Assembly (NCBI GenBank): GCA_025965635.1
Contig: JAOPWO010000224.1
Location: 1-23,132, forward strand
Direction of reading: 5' to 3'
DNA from: Modestobacter sp.
GTDB taxonomy: Bacteria > Actinomycetota > Actinomycetes > Mycobacteriales > Geodermatophilaceae
DNA: 23,132 nt
The first letter of the stretch is position 1; the number at the start of each line of letters is the position of its first letter. This document shows positions 1 to 10,957 of this stretch, in pieces. Below the pieces are notes generated by a model. It saw only the letters and a list, made by a program, of their open reading frames with translations. It ran no database searches and had not been told where the DNA came from. The translations under genes and the position numbers were made by a program.

Positions 1-73
1 CCGACGCGACGGTGACCAGCACGCCGGGCTCGCGCGCGGAGCGCAGCCGCTCGGCCGCCGTCAGCCAGTCCAC
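1..73 (-). CDS. xdhC: XdhC family protein, N-terminal fragment (cut by window edge)
   Basis: Only the first 24 codons lie in the window. The fragment reads (V)DWLTAAERLRSAREPG followed by a VLVTVAS strand, the typical opening of XdhC/CoxI proteins, which bind and insert the sulfurated molybdenum cofactor into xanthine dehydrogenase. The start is GTG at 73. It is preceded by GAGGAG about six bases upstream, and that site overlaps the stop codon of xdhB (84-86), so the two genes are closely coupled. It is the third gene of an A-B-C operon. The assignment rests on a short N-terminus plus context. Confidence 0.7.
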   Translation of the reverse strand, partial: MDWLTAAERLRSAREPGVLVTVAS

Positions 74-83
74 GTCGGGCTCC

Positions 84-2528
84 TCACGTCTGGGTCAGCA
101 CGTCGCTCGCGTGCTCCGAGTGCGGCCGCACCGCCGGGGCACCGGCGTCCGGCTGGTCGGGCGGCAGCCCGGGCGCCCCCTCGCCGACGTGCGCCCCCTC
201 GTCCCGTCGCGCCCGCTCCACGGCCCAGAAGACGGCCTCGGGTGTCGCCGGCGACGCCAGGTCCACGCTGGTGCCGGCCGGGCCGAACGCCGCCGCGGCC
301 TGGCGCAGCGCCTCCCGGACGGAGAAGGCCAGCATCAGCGGCGGCTCACCGACCGCCTTCGAGCCGTAGACGGCCCCCTCCTCGGTCGCGTCCGCGAGCA
401 GGGTGACGTTGAAGACCTCCGGCATCTCGGAGAAGCTCGGCAGCTTGTAGGTGCTGGCCGACGAGGTCGCGAGCCGGCCACGGGTGGCACCGTCGCCCTC
501 GTCCCAGCGGAGGTCCTCGAGGGTCAGCCAGCCGGCGCCCTGCACGAAGCCGCCCTCGATCTGACCGATGTCGACCAGCGGCGAGAGCGTGTCGCCGACG
601 TCGTGCACGATGTCGACCCGCCGAAGTCGGTAGGCACCGGTGAAGCCGTCGACCTCCACCTCGGCCGCGGCGACGCCGTAGGCGAAGTACTTGAACGGCT
701 CCCCGCGCATCGCCGCGGAGTCCCAGTGCAGGCCCTCGGTGCGGTAGTAGCCGGCCGCCCACAGCTGGACGCGCTGGAAGTAGGCGAGCTGGACGACGTC
801 GTCCCAGGCGACGGACTCGCCGGCGAAGGCGATGCTGCGCACCTGGCCGTCGGCGAACCGGACGTCCGCGGCGGCGACCCCGAGCCGCTCGGCGGCGACC
901 TGCGCCAGGCGTCCGCGGATCTGGTCGCACGCGTTCTTGATGGCGCCGCCGTTGAGGTCGGCACCCGAGCTCGCGGCGGTCGCCGAGGTGTTCGGGACCT
1001 TGTCGGTGCGGGTGGGGGCCAGCCGGACCCGGTGCAGCGGGACGCCGAGGCCGGTCGCCGCCACCTGCAGCATCTTGGTGTGCAGGCCCTGCCCCATCTC
1101 GGTGCCGCCGTGGTTGATCAGCACCGACCCGTCCTTGTAGACGTGGACGAGGGCGCCGCCCTGGTTGAACGCGGTGAAGTTGAAGGAGATCCCGAACTTC
1201 ACCGGCGTGATGGCCAGCCCGCGCTTGGCGTGCGGTGAGGCGGCGTTCGCGGCAGCGATCCGCTGCGTCCGGGCGGCGAAGTCGCTGGAGTCCAGGACCT
1301 GCTGCCAGGCGAGCGCCAGCCGTTCCGGGTGCCGCACGGGCTGGCCGTACGGGGTGGTCTGCCCCGCCGAGTAGAAGTTGCGGCGGCGCAGCGTGGCGGC
1401 GTCCTGGCCGAGCAGCGGTGCGCAGCGGCCCAGGACGTCCTCGATCACCAGCATCCCCTGCGGCCCGCCGAAGCCGCGGAAGGCCGTCTGGGAGGTCTTG
1501 TTGGTCCGGGCGATCCGGCCGTTGACCCGGACGTCGGGGATCCAGTAGGCGTTGTCGATGTGGCACAGCGCCCGGGCCAGCACCGGCTCGGACAGGTCGA
1601 GGCTCCAGCCCCCGTCGGAGGTCAGGGTGGCGTCCAGCGCCTGCAGGCAGCCGGCCTCGTCGAAGCCGACCCGCCAGCGGGCGTGGAACCCGTGGCGCTT
1701 GCCCGTCATCGTGATGTCCTGGGTGCGGTTCAGCCGCAGGCGCACCGGCCGCCCGGTGAGCGTGGCACCCAGCGCCGCGATCGCGGCCAGGCCGTGCGGC
1801 TGCATCTCCTTGCCGCCGAACCCGCCACCCATCCGCAGGCACTGCACCGTCACCTGGGAGTTGGACAGGCCCAGCACGTGGGCGACGATCTCCTGGGTCT
1901 CCGAGGGGTGCTGGGTGCTGCTCTGCACGAAGACCGTGCCGCCCTCGTCGACGTGCGCGAGCGCGCAGTGGGTCTCCAGGTAGAAGTGCTCCTGCCCGGC
2001 GAACTCGATCTCGCCGCTGAAGACGTGCGCCGAGGCGGCCAGGCCGGTCTCGACGTCCCCACGTTCCACGGTGGGTTGACCACCCTGGAAGCTCTCCGCC
2101 GCGATGGCGTCCTGCAGGGACACCAGCGACGGCAACGGCGCCAGGTCGACCTCGACCGCCGCCGCGCCGAGCCGGGCGGCCTCCAGCGTCTCGCCCAGGA
2201 CCCAGCACACGGCGTGGCCGTAGAACATGACCTCGTCGGGGAACAGCGGCTCGTCGTGCTTGACCCCGGCGTCGTTCACGCCGGGGACGTCGGCGGCGGT
2301 GAGCACCCGGACCACGCCGGGCACCCGCAGGGCGGGCCCGGTGCGCAGGGCGGTGACCCGGGCGTGCGCGGACCGCGCCTGCACCGGCCAGGCGTGCAGG
2401 ACGTCCTTGGTGCGCCCGACCAGGTCGTCGGTGTAGAGGGCGGTGCCGGTGACGTGCAGGGCCGCGCTCTCGTGCGGGACCGCCGTCCCGACGACGGGGG
2501 CGGCCGGCCGCTCGGACAGGGCGCTCAT
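84..2528 (-). CDS. xdhB: xanthine dehydrogenase, molybdopterin-binding subunit
   Basis: This 814-residue protein is the large molybdenum-cofactor subunit of a xanthine dehydrogenase, which oxidises hypoxanthine and xanthine to urate in purine breakdown. An aldehyde-oxidase/XDH a/b hammerhead domain covers roughly residues 20-140 and the Moco-binding domains the rest. The cofactor loop GGGFGGKE is at 234-241, AFRGFGGPQG at 349-358 and the catalytic GEPP at 727-730 (Glu728). Glu241 and Arg351 sit where the purine-binding Glu802 and Arg880 lie in bovine XDH, which favours xanthine over CO or plain aldehydes. The ATG at 2528 overlaps the xdhA stop by 4 bp (ATGA), indicating translational coupling. 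An open frame continues upstream of this ATG but is only the antisense-like shadow of xdhA. Confidence 0.93.
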   Translation of the reverse strand: MSALSERPAAPVVGTAVPHESAALHVTGTALYTDDLVGRTKDVLHAWPVQARSAHARVTALRTGPALRVPGVVRVLTAADVPGVNDAGVKHDEPLFPDEVMFYGHAVCWVLGETLEAARLGAAAVEVDLAPLPSLVSLQDAIAAESFQGGQPTVERGDVETGLAASAHVFSGEIEFAGQEHFYLETHCALAHVDEGGTVFVQSSTQHPSETQEIVAHVLGLSNSQVTVQCLRMGGGFGGKEMQPHGLAAIAALGATLTGRPVRLRLNRTQDITMTGKRHGFHARWRVGFDEAGCLQALDATLTSDGGWSLDLSEPVLARALCHIDNAYWIPDVRVNGRIARTNKTSQTAFRGFGGPQGMLVIEDVLGRCAPLLGQDAATLRRRNFYSAGQTTPYGQPVRHPERLALAWQQVLDSSDFAARTQRIAAANAASPHAKRGLAITPVKFGISFNFTAFNQGGALVHVYKDGSVLINHGGTEMGQGLHTKMLQVAATGLGVPLHRVRLAPTRTDKVPNTSATAASSGADLNGGAIKNACDQIRGRLAQVAAERLGVAAADVRFADGQVRSIAFAGESVAWDDVVQLAYFQRVQLWAAGYYRTEGLHWDSAAMRGEPFKYFAYGVAAAEVEVDGFTGAYRLRRVDIVHDVGDTLSPLVDIGQIEGGFVQGAGWLTLEDLRWDEGDGATRGRLATSSASTYKLPSFSEMPEVFNVTLLADATEEGAVYGSKAVGEPPLMLAFSVREALRQAAAAFGPAGTSVDLASPATPEAVFWAVERARRDEGAHVGEGAPGLPPDQPDAGAPAVRPHSEHASDVLTQT

Positions 2529-3994
2529 GCGCCGACCTCCTGCGGGGTCCGGTGCTTCGCTCCGGGGTCCTGCGCGTGGAACTTCAGCAGTGCTGAGCTC
2601 AACATGGCCGACCGGTAGGCCGCGCTGGCCCGGTGGTCGTCCAGCGGGGTGCCCTCGGTGGCCATCACCCGCGCTGCCGCGCGGACCGTCGCCCCGTCCC
2701 AGGGGCGGCCGGTCAGCTCGGCCTCGGTGGCCCGGGCCCGCACCGGCGTGGCGGCGACCCCGCCCAGGCCGATGCGCGCGGTGCGCACCACCCCGTCGAC
2801 CACGTCGAGGCCGAAGCCGACCGCGACGCTGGAGATGTCGTCGAACCGGCGCTTGGCGATCTTGGTGAATCCCACCGTGCCGGGCTGCGGCAGCGGGATC
2901 CGGACCGCGCGGATCAGCTCGCCGGGCCGCCGGACGCTCTGCCGGTAGCCGGTGAAGTAGTCGGCCAGGAGGACCTCCCGCTCCCCCTCGGCGGAGGCCA
3001 GGACCACCGACGCGTCCAGGGCGAGCAGGGCGGGCGGGGTGTCTCCGATCGGGGAGCCGGTGCCCAGGTTGCCGCCGATCGTGGCCCCGTTGCGGATCAG
3101 CGGGGACGCGAACTGCGGGAACAGCTCGTCCAGCAGCGGCACCCGCCCGTCGAGCAGCTCGGCCACCTCGGTCAGGCTCAGCGCCGCGCCGATCTCGATC
3201 GACCCCGTGCCGACGACGAACGTGCGCAGCTCGGCCAGCCGGTCGACGGCCACGACGAGCGCGGCCCGGGCAGCCCGCAGGTTGACGTCGACACCCCAGT
3301 CGGTCGACCCCGCCACCAGCACCGCGCCGGGCTGCTCGGCCAGGAGGGCCAGCGTGGCCGGCAGGTCGGCCGGCCGGACGAACTCCGCGCCGTCGCCGGC
3401 CAGCCGGGTGCGGGGCACCGGGGGCGGCGGCTGCTCCCGCCGCGCGGCGAGCACGTCGTCGGCGGCGGGCTCGCCCAGCGCGAAGGCGGCGTCCCGGATC
3501 GGGCGGTAGCCGGTACACCGGCACAGGTTGCCGCTGAGCGCGTGCAGGTCGAAGCCGTTCGCGCCGTGCAGGTGGTCGGGGTCGGCGTCCCCGGCGACGG
3601 GTGCGGCCACCCGGTCGGGCCGGTAGTACTCCGCGGCCATGCTGCACACGAACCCGGGGGTGCAGTAGCCGCACTGCGAGCCGCCGCGCACCGCCATCTC
3701 CCGCTGCACGGGGTGCAGGTCGTCGGGGGTGCCCAGCCCCTCGGCGGTGACCAGTTCCTGCCCGTCCAGTGCGGCGATAGGCACCAGGCAGGCGTTCAGC
3801 GCCGTCCACCGCGTCGGGGCGGACAGCCCGGGGCGCGCCACCAGCACCGAGCAGGCGCCGCACTCACCTTCGGCGCAGCCCTCCTTCGCCCCGATCAGAC
3901 CGCGGCCGCGGAGCCAGTCGAGCGCGGTGGTGTGCGCGGGGGCCCCGGCGAGGGCGGCCACCTGTCCGTTCACGGTGACTGACGGGGACTGCAT
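2525..3994 (-). CDS. xdhA: xanthine dehydrogenase small subunit (2Fe-2S plus FAD domains)
   Basis: The 489-residue protein carries electrons from the Mo centre to NAD+. A plant-type ferredoxin domain has cysteines at 40, 45, 48 and 69. The second 2Fe-2S domain has CGYC (108-111) and CRC (158-160), the standard XDH spacing. A flavin domain follows (about 195-370), with AGSTDW near 220 and IRNGATIGGNLGTGSP near 300, and a CO-dehydrogenase-flavoprotein C-terminal domain ends the chain. The ATG at 3994 was chosen because it begins the ferredoxin fold directly and has AGGAG eight bases upstream. The frame stays open a further 140 codons upstream, but that part has no domain character. It is the first gene of xdhABC. 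The fused FeS-FAD arrangement is the bacterial XdhA type. Confidence 0.93.
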   Translation of the reverse strand: MQSPSVTVNGQVAALAGAPAHTTALDWLRGRGLIGAKEGCAEGECGACSVLVARPGLSAPTRWTALNACLVPIAALDGQELVTAEGLGTPDDLHPVQREMAVRGGSQCGYCTPGFVCSMAAEYYRPDRVAAPVAGDADPDHLHGANGFDLHALSGNLCRCTGYRPIRDAAFALGEPAADDVLAARREQPPPPVPRTRLAGDGAEFVRPADLPATLALLAEQPGAVLVAGSTDWGVDVNLRAARAALVVAVDRLAELRTFVVGTGSIEIGAALSLTEVAELLDGRVPLLDELFPQFASPLIRNGATIGGNLGTGSPIGDTPPALLALDASVVLASAEGEREVLLADYFTGYRQSVRRPGELIRAVRIPLPQPGTVGFTKIAKRRFDDISSVAVGFGLDVVDGVVRTARIGLGGVAATPVRARATEAELTGRPWDGATVRAAARVMATEGTPLDDHRASAAYRSAMLSSALLKFHAQDPGAKHRTPQEVGA

Positions 3995-4605
3995 CGGAGG
4001 TGCTCCTGTCGGACGTTCCGGATCGGCGGCGGGCGTCATGCTCCATGGTCGGTGTTGCGGCCGGATTGCGGTGGAACGGAATCGCTGGGTTCGTCGAGGG
4101 ACAGATCTGCCGCATGGTGGTGGACCGCCCGGCGTGGGAGAGCACCCGGCCGGGTGCCTCCTCGCGGCCGCGGGGTCCCCCCGCCGGGTCATCGGCGTGA
4201 GCGCGGACGGCGGCGCCGCCGTGCGGGTCGCCCGTCGTCCCGTGGTCGGTGCGGGACCGTGGCACGCCACCTGCTCGGAGCGCTCGAGCTGGACGGACGG
4301 TTCCCGGTCGACGACGTGACCGGACGGGCCTGGCAGGAGGGCGCCGACGCCTTCCGATCCCTTCCCACGGCCCTTCGCGCCGACCGGTCCCGGCGCTCGT
4401 CTCCTGCGTGTCACCTCACGCCTCGCACCGGCCCCGACCGGCGCACGGTCAACAACTGACGAAGTGGACCAGTTCGTCTCGTTCCTCTTCGACTCGCGTG
4501 GCCGGGGGTAGCTCCCCTACCGTTCGTAACAGCACGGACGCGCACCGTCGTCATCGACGACTCGACAGCCGCGTCCCGGCGACCGCCACCGAGAGGAACC
4601 CCCCT
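3995..4605. promoter_or_regulatory. 610-bp divergent intergenic region (xdhA / HTH gene)
   Basis: This region must hold the xdhABC promoter (leftward) and the promoter of the HTH gene (rightward). I see no unmistakable -35/-10 pair for either. Near xdhA, GATT and AATC arms separated by 12 bases (around 4065-4084) form a weak inverted repeat. Before the HTH gene, GGTAG and CTACC flank CTCCC (about 4506-4520). A short plus-strand frame from GTG 4259 to 4459 (66 codons, containing ALELDGRFPVDDVTG) reads like protein but lacks a convincing ribosome binding site. It may be a gene remnant. Confidence 0.4.
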
Positions 4606-4968
4606 TTGTCTCTTCCCCAGCGCTCCCCCGCTGCGACCCTCCCCCGCCAGGCCACGTACGGCCAGCGCCCCTACTCCCGCCCCGCCGCGCCGGGCGCCGT
4701 CCCGATGGTGCAGCGCCCGATGGGACAGCGCCCGACGGGACAGCGCCCGCTGGCCGTGCGCCCGGCGATGGAGCGGCCGGCTCCGCGCACTGCGGTGTCC
4801 TTCCTGACCGTGGCCGAGGTCGCGGCGATCATGCGGGTGTCGAAGATGACCGTGTACCGCCTCGTGCACGGCGGGGAGATGGCCGCCGTCCGCGTCGGCC
4901 GGTCGTTCCGGGTCCCGGAGCCGGCGGTGCGCGACTACCTGAGCGGCGCCCGCACCGACGTCGCCTGA
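4606..4968 (+). CDS. helix-turn-helix DNA-binding protein, excisionase/BldC type
   Basis: This 120-residue protein ends in an excisionase-type winged HTH (about 66-114) with the pattern FLTVAEVAAIMRVSKMTVYR, then GGEMAAVRVGRSFRVPE and AVRDYL. That pattern is typical of the small MerR/BldC-like regulators found widely in actinobacteria. The first 60 residues are low-complexity, rich in Pro, Arg and Gln, and include five-residue repeats (QRPMG, QRPTG, QRPLA, VRPAM). The start is taken as TTG at 4606 because GAGAGGA lies eight bases upstream. Internal ATGs (for example 4768) would give a bare HTH protein but have no ribosome binding site. No prophage genes are nearby, so a housekeeping or developmental regulator is more likely than a phage excisionase. 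Its target is unknown. Confidence 0.85.
   Translation: MSLPQRSPAATLPRQATYGQRPYSRPAAPGAVPMVQRPMGQRPTGQRPLAVRPAMERPAPRTAVSFLTVAEVAAIMRVSKMTVYRLVHGGEMAAVRVGRSFRVPEPAVRDYLSGARTDVA
4711..4770 (+). repeat. 15-bp tandem repeat inside the HTH gene
   Basis: Three near-perfect copies of a 15-bp unit beginning CAGCGCCCG run from 4711 to 4755, and a degenerate fourth copy runs to 4770. They encode the pentapeptide repeats QRPMG, QRPTG, QRPLA and VRPAM in the low-complexity N-terminal tail, so copy number can change without shifting the frame. Confidence 0.8.
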
Positions 4969-5050
4969 CGGTCCGACCCCGCGCGGGAGACCGGGCGGAG
5001 TCCGCTCCCAGCTCAGCGGGGACGCTACGACGGGTGCACGATGACGACCC

Positions 5051-5854
5051 ATGAGGGTCGGGGAGATCGACGTCCATCCCATCGCCGACGGGACGTTCCG
5101 GGCCAGCCCCGGCTACTTCGGTGACCACGTCACCGCGCACGGCCACGAGAACTTCTTCAACCGGCACGGCCAGGCGTGGATGCCGATCGGCACGTTCCTC
5201 GTCCGGACCGGCTCTTCCGTGGTCCTGGTCGACACGGGCCTGGGGCCGGACCTGCACGACGACGGCCCGCGCAGGATGCTCGTCGGCGGGCAGCTGCCGG
5301 TCGGGCTGCGCGCCGCCGGCGTGCGCCCGGAGGACATCGACGTCGTCATCTGCACCCACCTGCACCTCGACCACTGCGGCTGGCTCTTCGACCTCGCCGG
5401 CCGGCCGGTCTTCCCCCGGGCCGACCTCTGGTTCGGCGCGGCCGACTGGCAGCACTTCGTGCTCGACCCGGACAGCCGGATGCTCGACCACATCCGGCAC
5501 GGCATGCAGACCACGGACCCTGCACGCATCCACCTGGTCAGCGGTGACACCACCGTCGTCCCCGGCGTCGACGTGACCATGACCCCCGGGCACACCCCCG
5601 GCCACCTGTCGGTCATCGTGTCCTCCGGGGTGCAACGGGCACTGCTCCTCGGCGACGCGATCACCTGCCCCATCCAGCTGGACGAGCCCACCTGGCACGC
5701 CCTGGGCGACCTCGATCCCGAGCTCGCCGCCGAGGTCCGGGCCCGGCTGTTCCGTGAGCTCGAGGACGAGAACACCTACGGGGCCGGGGCTCACTTCCCC
5801 GAACTGCAGTTCGGCCGCGTCCTGGCCGGTGAGATGCGCCGGTGGATCGGCTGA
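5051..5854 (+). CDS. metallo-beta-lactamase-fold hydrolase
   Basis: This 267-residue soluble protein has the two-zinc MBL motif THLHLDHCGW (His103, His105, Asp107, His108). The remaining ligands are in TPGHTPGHLS (His181), GDA (Asp202) and GAHFP (His248), so the active site looks complete. The overall arrangement, with an N-terminal strand followed by NTFLV-like and VDTGLG segments, is that of the quorum-quenching-lactonase-like and general MBL hydrolases. The substrate cannot be deduced. The ATG at 5051 lacks a strong ribosome binding site (only GGGG about 30 bases upstream), so the message may be leaderless or weakly translated. It lies 82 bp after the HTH gene on the same strand and may or may not be co-transcribed. 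Confidence 0.88.
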   Translation: MRVGEIDVHPIADGTFRASPGYFGDHVTAHGHENFFNRHGQAWMPIGTFLVRTGSSVVLVDTGLGPDLHDDGPRRMLVGGQLPVGLRAAGVRPEDIDVVICTHLHLDHCGWLFDLAGRPVFPRADLWFGAADWQHFVLDPDSRMLDHIRHGMQTTDPARIHLVSGDTTVVPGVDVTMTPGHTPGHLSVIVSSGVQRALLLGDAITCPIQLDEPTWHALGDLDPELAAEVRARLFRELEDENTYGAGAHFPELQFGRVLAGEMRRWIG

Positions 5855-6191
5855 CCTCGGGCTGGACCTGATCGTCGATGGGGTGGGCATCACCTCCAGC
5901 GACGGACGGTCGCTGGGCGACCCGTCGTCCCCTCGACCTGCCCGCCGCCGCCACGTGACCCGGGCACTCTCGCACCTCCCCCGCGCGAGCCACCTGCGCT
6001 GCCGGCACCACCGGCACGACGCGGCAGCAGGCCGGGCGGTGGCGCGGGTGCCCGCGGACGGGGTCGGCGTCGCGCCGGCGATCCCGCCCCCCGGCGCCGC
6101 TGCTGGGTGCGGGGTCGCCTCCTGGCGTGGCTGGCCGACTCCCCGGTGGACCCCCCGGAGGCCCCGACCGGCGACACGCGACAGCTCAGAT
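5855..6191. other. intergenic stretch without a confident gene
   Basis: About 340 bp between the hydrolase gene and the furA operator. The short frames here, for example 5890-6177 on the minus strand, are Arg/Gly/Pro-rich with no domain-like pattern and look like chance frames in high-GC DNA. A small hairpin TGCCGG-CACCA-CCGGCA at 6000-6016 could end transcription from the upstream gene, but it lies 145 bp past the stop codon and has no T-run. Confidence 0.5.
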
Positions 6192-6206
6192 CTTGACCAG
6201 GTCAAG
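6192..6206. promoter_or_regulatory. perfect palindrome, likely FurA operator of furA-katG
   Basis: CTTGACC-A-GGTCAAG is a perfect 7-1-7 inverted repeat. It ends 21 bases before the furA start codon, where the autoregulatory FurA box is found in mycobacterial furA-katG loci. The left arm contains TTGACC, which can also serve as a -35 element, so a bound repressor would block polymerase. The inference combines position and symmetry; binding is not shown. Confidence 0.7.
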
Positions 6207-6227
6207 GAACGCCGTGACGATGGGGGC

Positions 6228-6697
6228 GTGCCGGACGCCGCAGAGCTCACGCGCGTGCTGCGCGCGGCCGGTCTGCGGGTCACCCGTCCCCGCCTGGCGG
6301 TGCTGGACGCCGTCCACGCGCAACCGCACGCCGACACCGAGACGGTGATCGTCGCCGCCCGCGCCGGCGTGGGCGCGGTGTCCCACCAGGCGGTGTACGA
6401 CGTGCTGCGCACCCTCACCGACGCAGGGCTGGTGCGGCGCATCCAGCCCCAGGGCTCCGTCGCGCGCTACGAGGCCCGGGTCGGCGACGACCACCACCAC
6501 CTGGTCTGCCGGTCCTGCGGCACCATCAGCGACGTCGACGGCGCCATCCAGGAGACCCCCTGCCTCGGTCCGCCCGGCGGCACTGGTTTCCTCGTCGACA
6601 GCGCCGAGGTCTTCTACTGGGGCCGATGCCGGTCCTGCGCGACGACCCCGCCCACCACTCCCGTCCCCGACCGGAATGCACCAGAGAGAGGCACGCA

Positions 6698-6707
<10 letters not shown>
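6228..6707 (+). CDS. furA: FurA-type peroxide/iron-responsive repressor
   Basis: This 159-residue Fur-family protein has an N-terminal winged helix (TRPRLAVLDAVHAQPHADTE to SVARYEARVG, about residues 18-86) and a metal-binding dimerisation half. The HHH cluster at 89-91 and Cys pairs CRSC (94-97) and CRSC (134-137) match the metal and structural-zinc ligands of the family. The sequence closely follows the mycobacterial FurA pattern (RQAVYDVL-like, IQPSGSVARYE-like, EVxYWG). The start is GTG 6228 with GGGGG just upstream. No start codon occurs in this frame between there and the palindrome. It probably represses itself and katG until peroxide or metal loss releases it. Confidence 0.92.
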
Positions 6708-8917
<2,210 letters not shown>

Positions 8918-8932
8918 GCACCACCGTCCGGT

Positions 8933-8963
8933 TGCCCCGGTCCGCACCCTGCGGGCCGGGGCA
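8933..8963 (+). terminator. hairpin terminator after katG
   Basis: Sixteen bases after the katG stop, TGCCCCGGTCCGCA and TGCGGGCCGGGGCA form a 14-bp stem (one T-G wobble) around a CCC loop. There is no T-run, which is usual for actinobacterial terminators. Confidence 0.8.
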
Positions 8964-9283
8964 TCCGCGCGTCCGGGGGTGATCGCCACGCGGGTCAGCC
9001 GTTGCCGGGCGGGCGCACGTCGAGCACCCAGACCACCTGATCGCCCAGCTGGATCCGGTCGATGGCGCAGCGCTCCCGCGCCCCCGCCCGACGGGATCCG
9101 CAGGGCTCGCGGACACGCTCCGCTGGAGCCCTGCTGGTTCCGGACGGTTGAGCGGCGGGATCGCCTCCTGTCGCGGGCCGCCGTTTCGCGTGCGTTCCTG
9201 CTACGGCGTTTACGGTGTGGACACGCGCGCCGTCAGGCATCGAGATGCGACGGCGACCGACACCCACCGAAGGGGCCGACCAG
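8964..9283. other. intergenic stretch before the phosphatase gene
   Basis: About 320 bp with no supported gene. A minus-strand frame at 8995-9267 ends in a protein-like tail (IQLGDQVVWVLDVRPPGNG), but the rest is low-complexity and its start has no ribosome binding site, so it could be a remnant. The promoter of the downstream phosphatase gene should lie here. I could not place it with confidence. Confidence 0.4.
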
Positions 9284-10957
9284 GTGGTTTCTGCGCCCCG
9301 CGATACGGACCGTCACAACCGGTTCAAGACGGGCGACGAGCTCACCCGCCTCATGGAGACGCTCCCGGCGGCGCTGGTCCGTCTGGACCGGGACTGGACC
9401 ATCGCCTACGTCAATGCCAACGCCGAGAAGATCTACGGCCGGACGCGGGACCAGCTCGTCGGCCTGGACGTGTGGGACGCCTTTCCCGAAGCCCGGGGCA
9501 CGATCATCGAGCAGAGCTACCGCAGGGCCATGGACACCGGTGAGCCGGACACCCTCGAGGTGTACTTCCAACCGCTGGACGTGCACTTCGATGTCCGGAT
9601 CTGGCCCGACGCGGAGGGGCTGACGCTCTTCTTCCACGACGTGAACGACCGCGTCCGCGCCCAGCAGGCGCTCGACGCGGCCCTCCGGGGGAAGGACGCT
9701 GCGGCACGACGCCTGGCCGATCTGAACGCGATCGCCCTGGAGCTGACCGCGGCCGAGACCGTGGACGACCTCGAGCAGATCGTGGTCGGCCGCGGCCTCA
9801 GCGTCCTCGGCAGCGACGGGGGCGCCGTCGTGACCCGGGACGGGAGCGGCGGCTGGCGCATGACGATCAGCGCAGCCATGGGAGCAGTCAGCCAGGCCGA
9901 GTACGGCGTCGTCCCCTACGACACCCCGCTCCCGGGCCCGTGGGCCGCGCGCAATGATCGCGTCCTGCTCCTCCCCACCCGGGAGTCGGGGTTGGCTTTC
10001 CACCCGGTCATGGGCCGCGCCTACGAGAACACCGGCCGGTCCGGCTGGGCCTTCCTGCCCCTGACCGTGCGCGATCGGCGGCTCGGCTGCCTGGCGGTCT
10101 CCTGGACCGACGAGCATGTCGTCGACGCCGAGGAGCTGGAGCTGCTGGAGGGGTTCGCCGCGCAGTGCGCGCAGACGCTGGACCGCATCCTCGGCCGTGA
10201 GGCCCAGCGGGCCATGGCCGCCCGGGCCGTCGCGATGTCGGAGACCCTGCAGCGCAGCCTGCTCAGCGCCCCAGCCGAGCTGGACGATTGTGCCGTCGCC
10301 GTCCGTTATCGACCGGCGCTCGAGGAGGCCCAGGTCGGCGGGGACTGGTACGACAGCTTCCTCACCTCCGTGGGGGTGCTCACCCTGGTCGTCGGCGACA
10401 TCACCGGTCACGACCAGCAGGCCGCCGCCGTCATGGGTCAGGCGCGCAACCTGCTGCGCGGCGTCGCCTACACCCTGGCGGAGCCACCGGCGGCCGTGCT
10501 CAGCGCGCTCGACCGGGCGCTGCGAGACCTCGAGGTGCGCACGTACGCGACCGTGCTGCTGGGCAACGTCGAGCAGACGCCGGAGCAGGCGGCTCACGGC
10601 CTGCGGACGCTCCGGTGGTCCAACGCCGGTCACCCGCCACCCCTGCTGCTGCGGGCCGACGGCTCGGCGACGCTGCTGGGCACTCCCCCCAACCGCCTGC
10701 TCGGCGTGGACGCCGAGGTACGACGTGACGATCACGTTGTCGTCCTCGGGCCGGGCGATCTGGTGCTGCTCTACACCGACGGCCTCATCGAACGCCGCGG
10801 GATGGATCTCGACGACGGCCTGACGTGGCTGACGTCGACCGCCGCCGACCTGCCCGGCCTTGATCACGAGCAGCTCTGCGATGCCCTCCTCGATCTCGTC
10901 GAGGGACACACCGAGGACGACGTCGCACTGCTCGCCCTCAGGGTCGAGCGCAGATAG
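9284..10957 (+). CDS. PAS-GAF-PP2C (SpoIIE/RsbU-type) serine phosphatase
   Basis: This 557-residue signalling protein has a PAS domain (about 20-125), then a GAF domain (about 145-305), then a PP2C phosphatase domain (about 335-555). The phosphatase motifs are present: VGGDWYD (351-357, metal Asp354), GDITGH (371-376), NAGHPPP (447-453), YTDGLIE (497-503) and EDDVALL (544-550). Such proteins dephosphorylate anti-anti-sigma (STAS) proteins to release stress sigma factors, with the PAS and GAF domains sensing the signal. No kinase or STAS partner gene is adjacent. No membrane segment is seen, so it is probably cytosolic. GTG 9284 was chosen for AAGGGG eight bases upstream. In-frame ATGs at 9215 and 9245 would add up to 23 residues. 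Confidence 0.9.
   Translation: MVSAPRDTDRHNRFKTGDELTRLMETLPAALVRLDRDWTIAYVNANAEKIYGRTRDQLVGLDVWDAFPEARGTIIEQSYRRAMDTGEPDTLEVYFQPLDVHFDVRIWPDAEGLTLFFHDVNDRVRAQQALDAALRGKDAAARRLADLNAIALELTAAETVDDLEQIVVGRGLSVLGSDGGAVVTRDGSGGWRMTISAAMGAVSQAEYGVVPYDTPLPGPWAARNDRVLLLPTRESGLAFHPVMGRAYENTGRSGWAFLPLTVRDRRLGCLAVSWTDEHVVDAEELELLEGFAAQCAQTLDRILGREAQRAMAARAVAMSETLQRSLLSAPAELDDCAVAVRYRPALEEAQVGGDWYDSFLTSVGVLTLVVGDITGHDQQAAAVMGQARNLLRGVAYTLAEPPAAVLSALDRALRDLEVRTYATVLLGNVEQTPEQAAHGLRTLRWSNAGHPPPLLLRADGSATLLGTPPNRLLGVDAEVRRDDHVVVLGPGDLVLLYTDGLIERRGMDLDDGLTWLTSTAADLPGLDHEQLCDALLDLVEGHTEDDVALLALRVERR

Noticed and set aside
2529..3863. A 1259-residue minus-strand open frame extending xdhB upstream across xdhA
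   Set aside because: The extra part overlaps the clearly real xdhA in another frame and is Arg/Gly-rich without domains. The true xdhB start is the ATG overlapping the xdhA stop.
4606..4968. Excisionase-like HTH as evidence for a prophage or integrative element
   Set aside because: No integrase, attachment-site repeat or phage gene is present nearby, and this HTH type is common on actinobacterial chromosomes.
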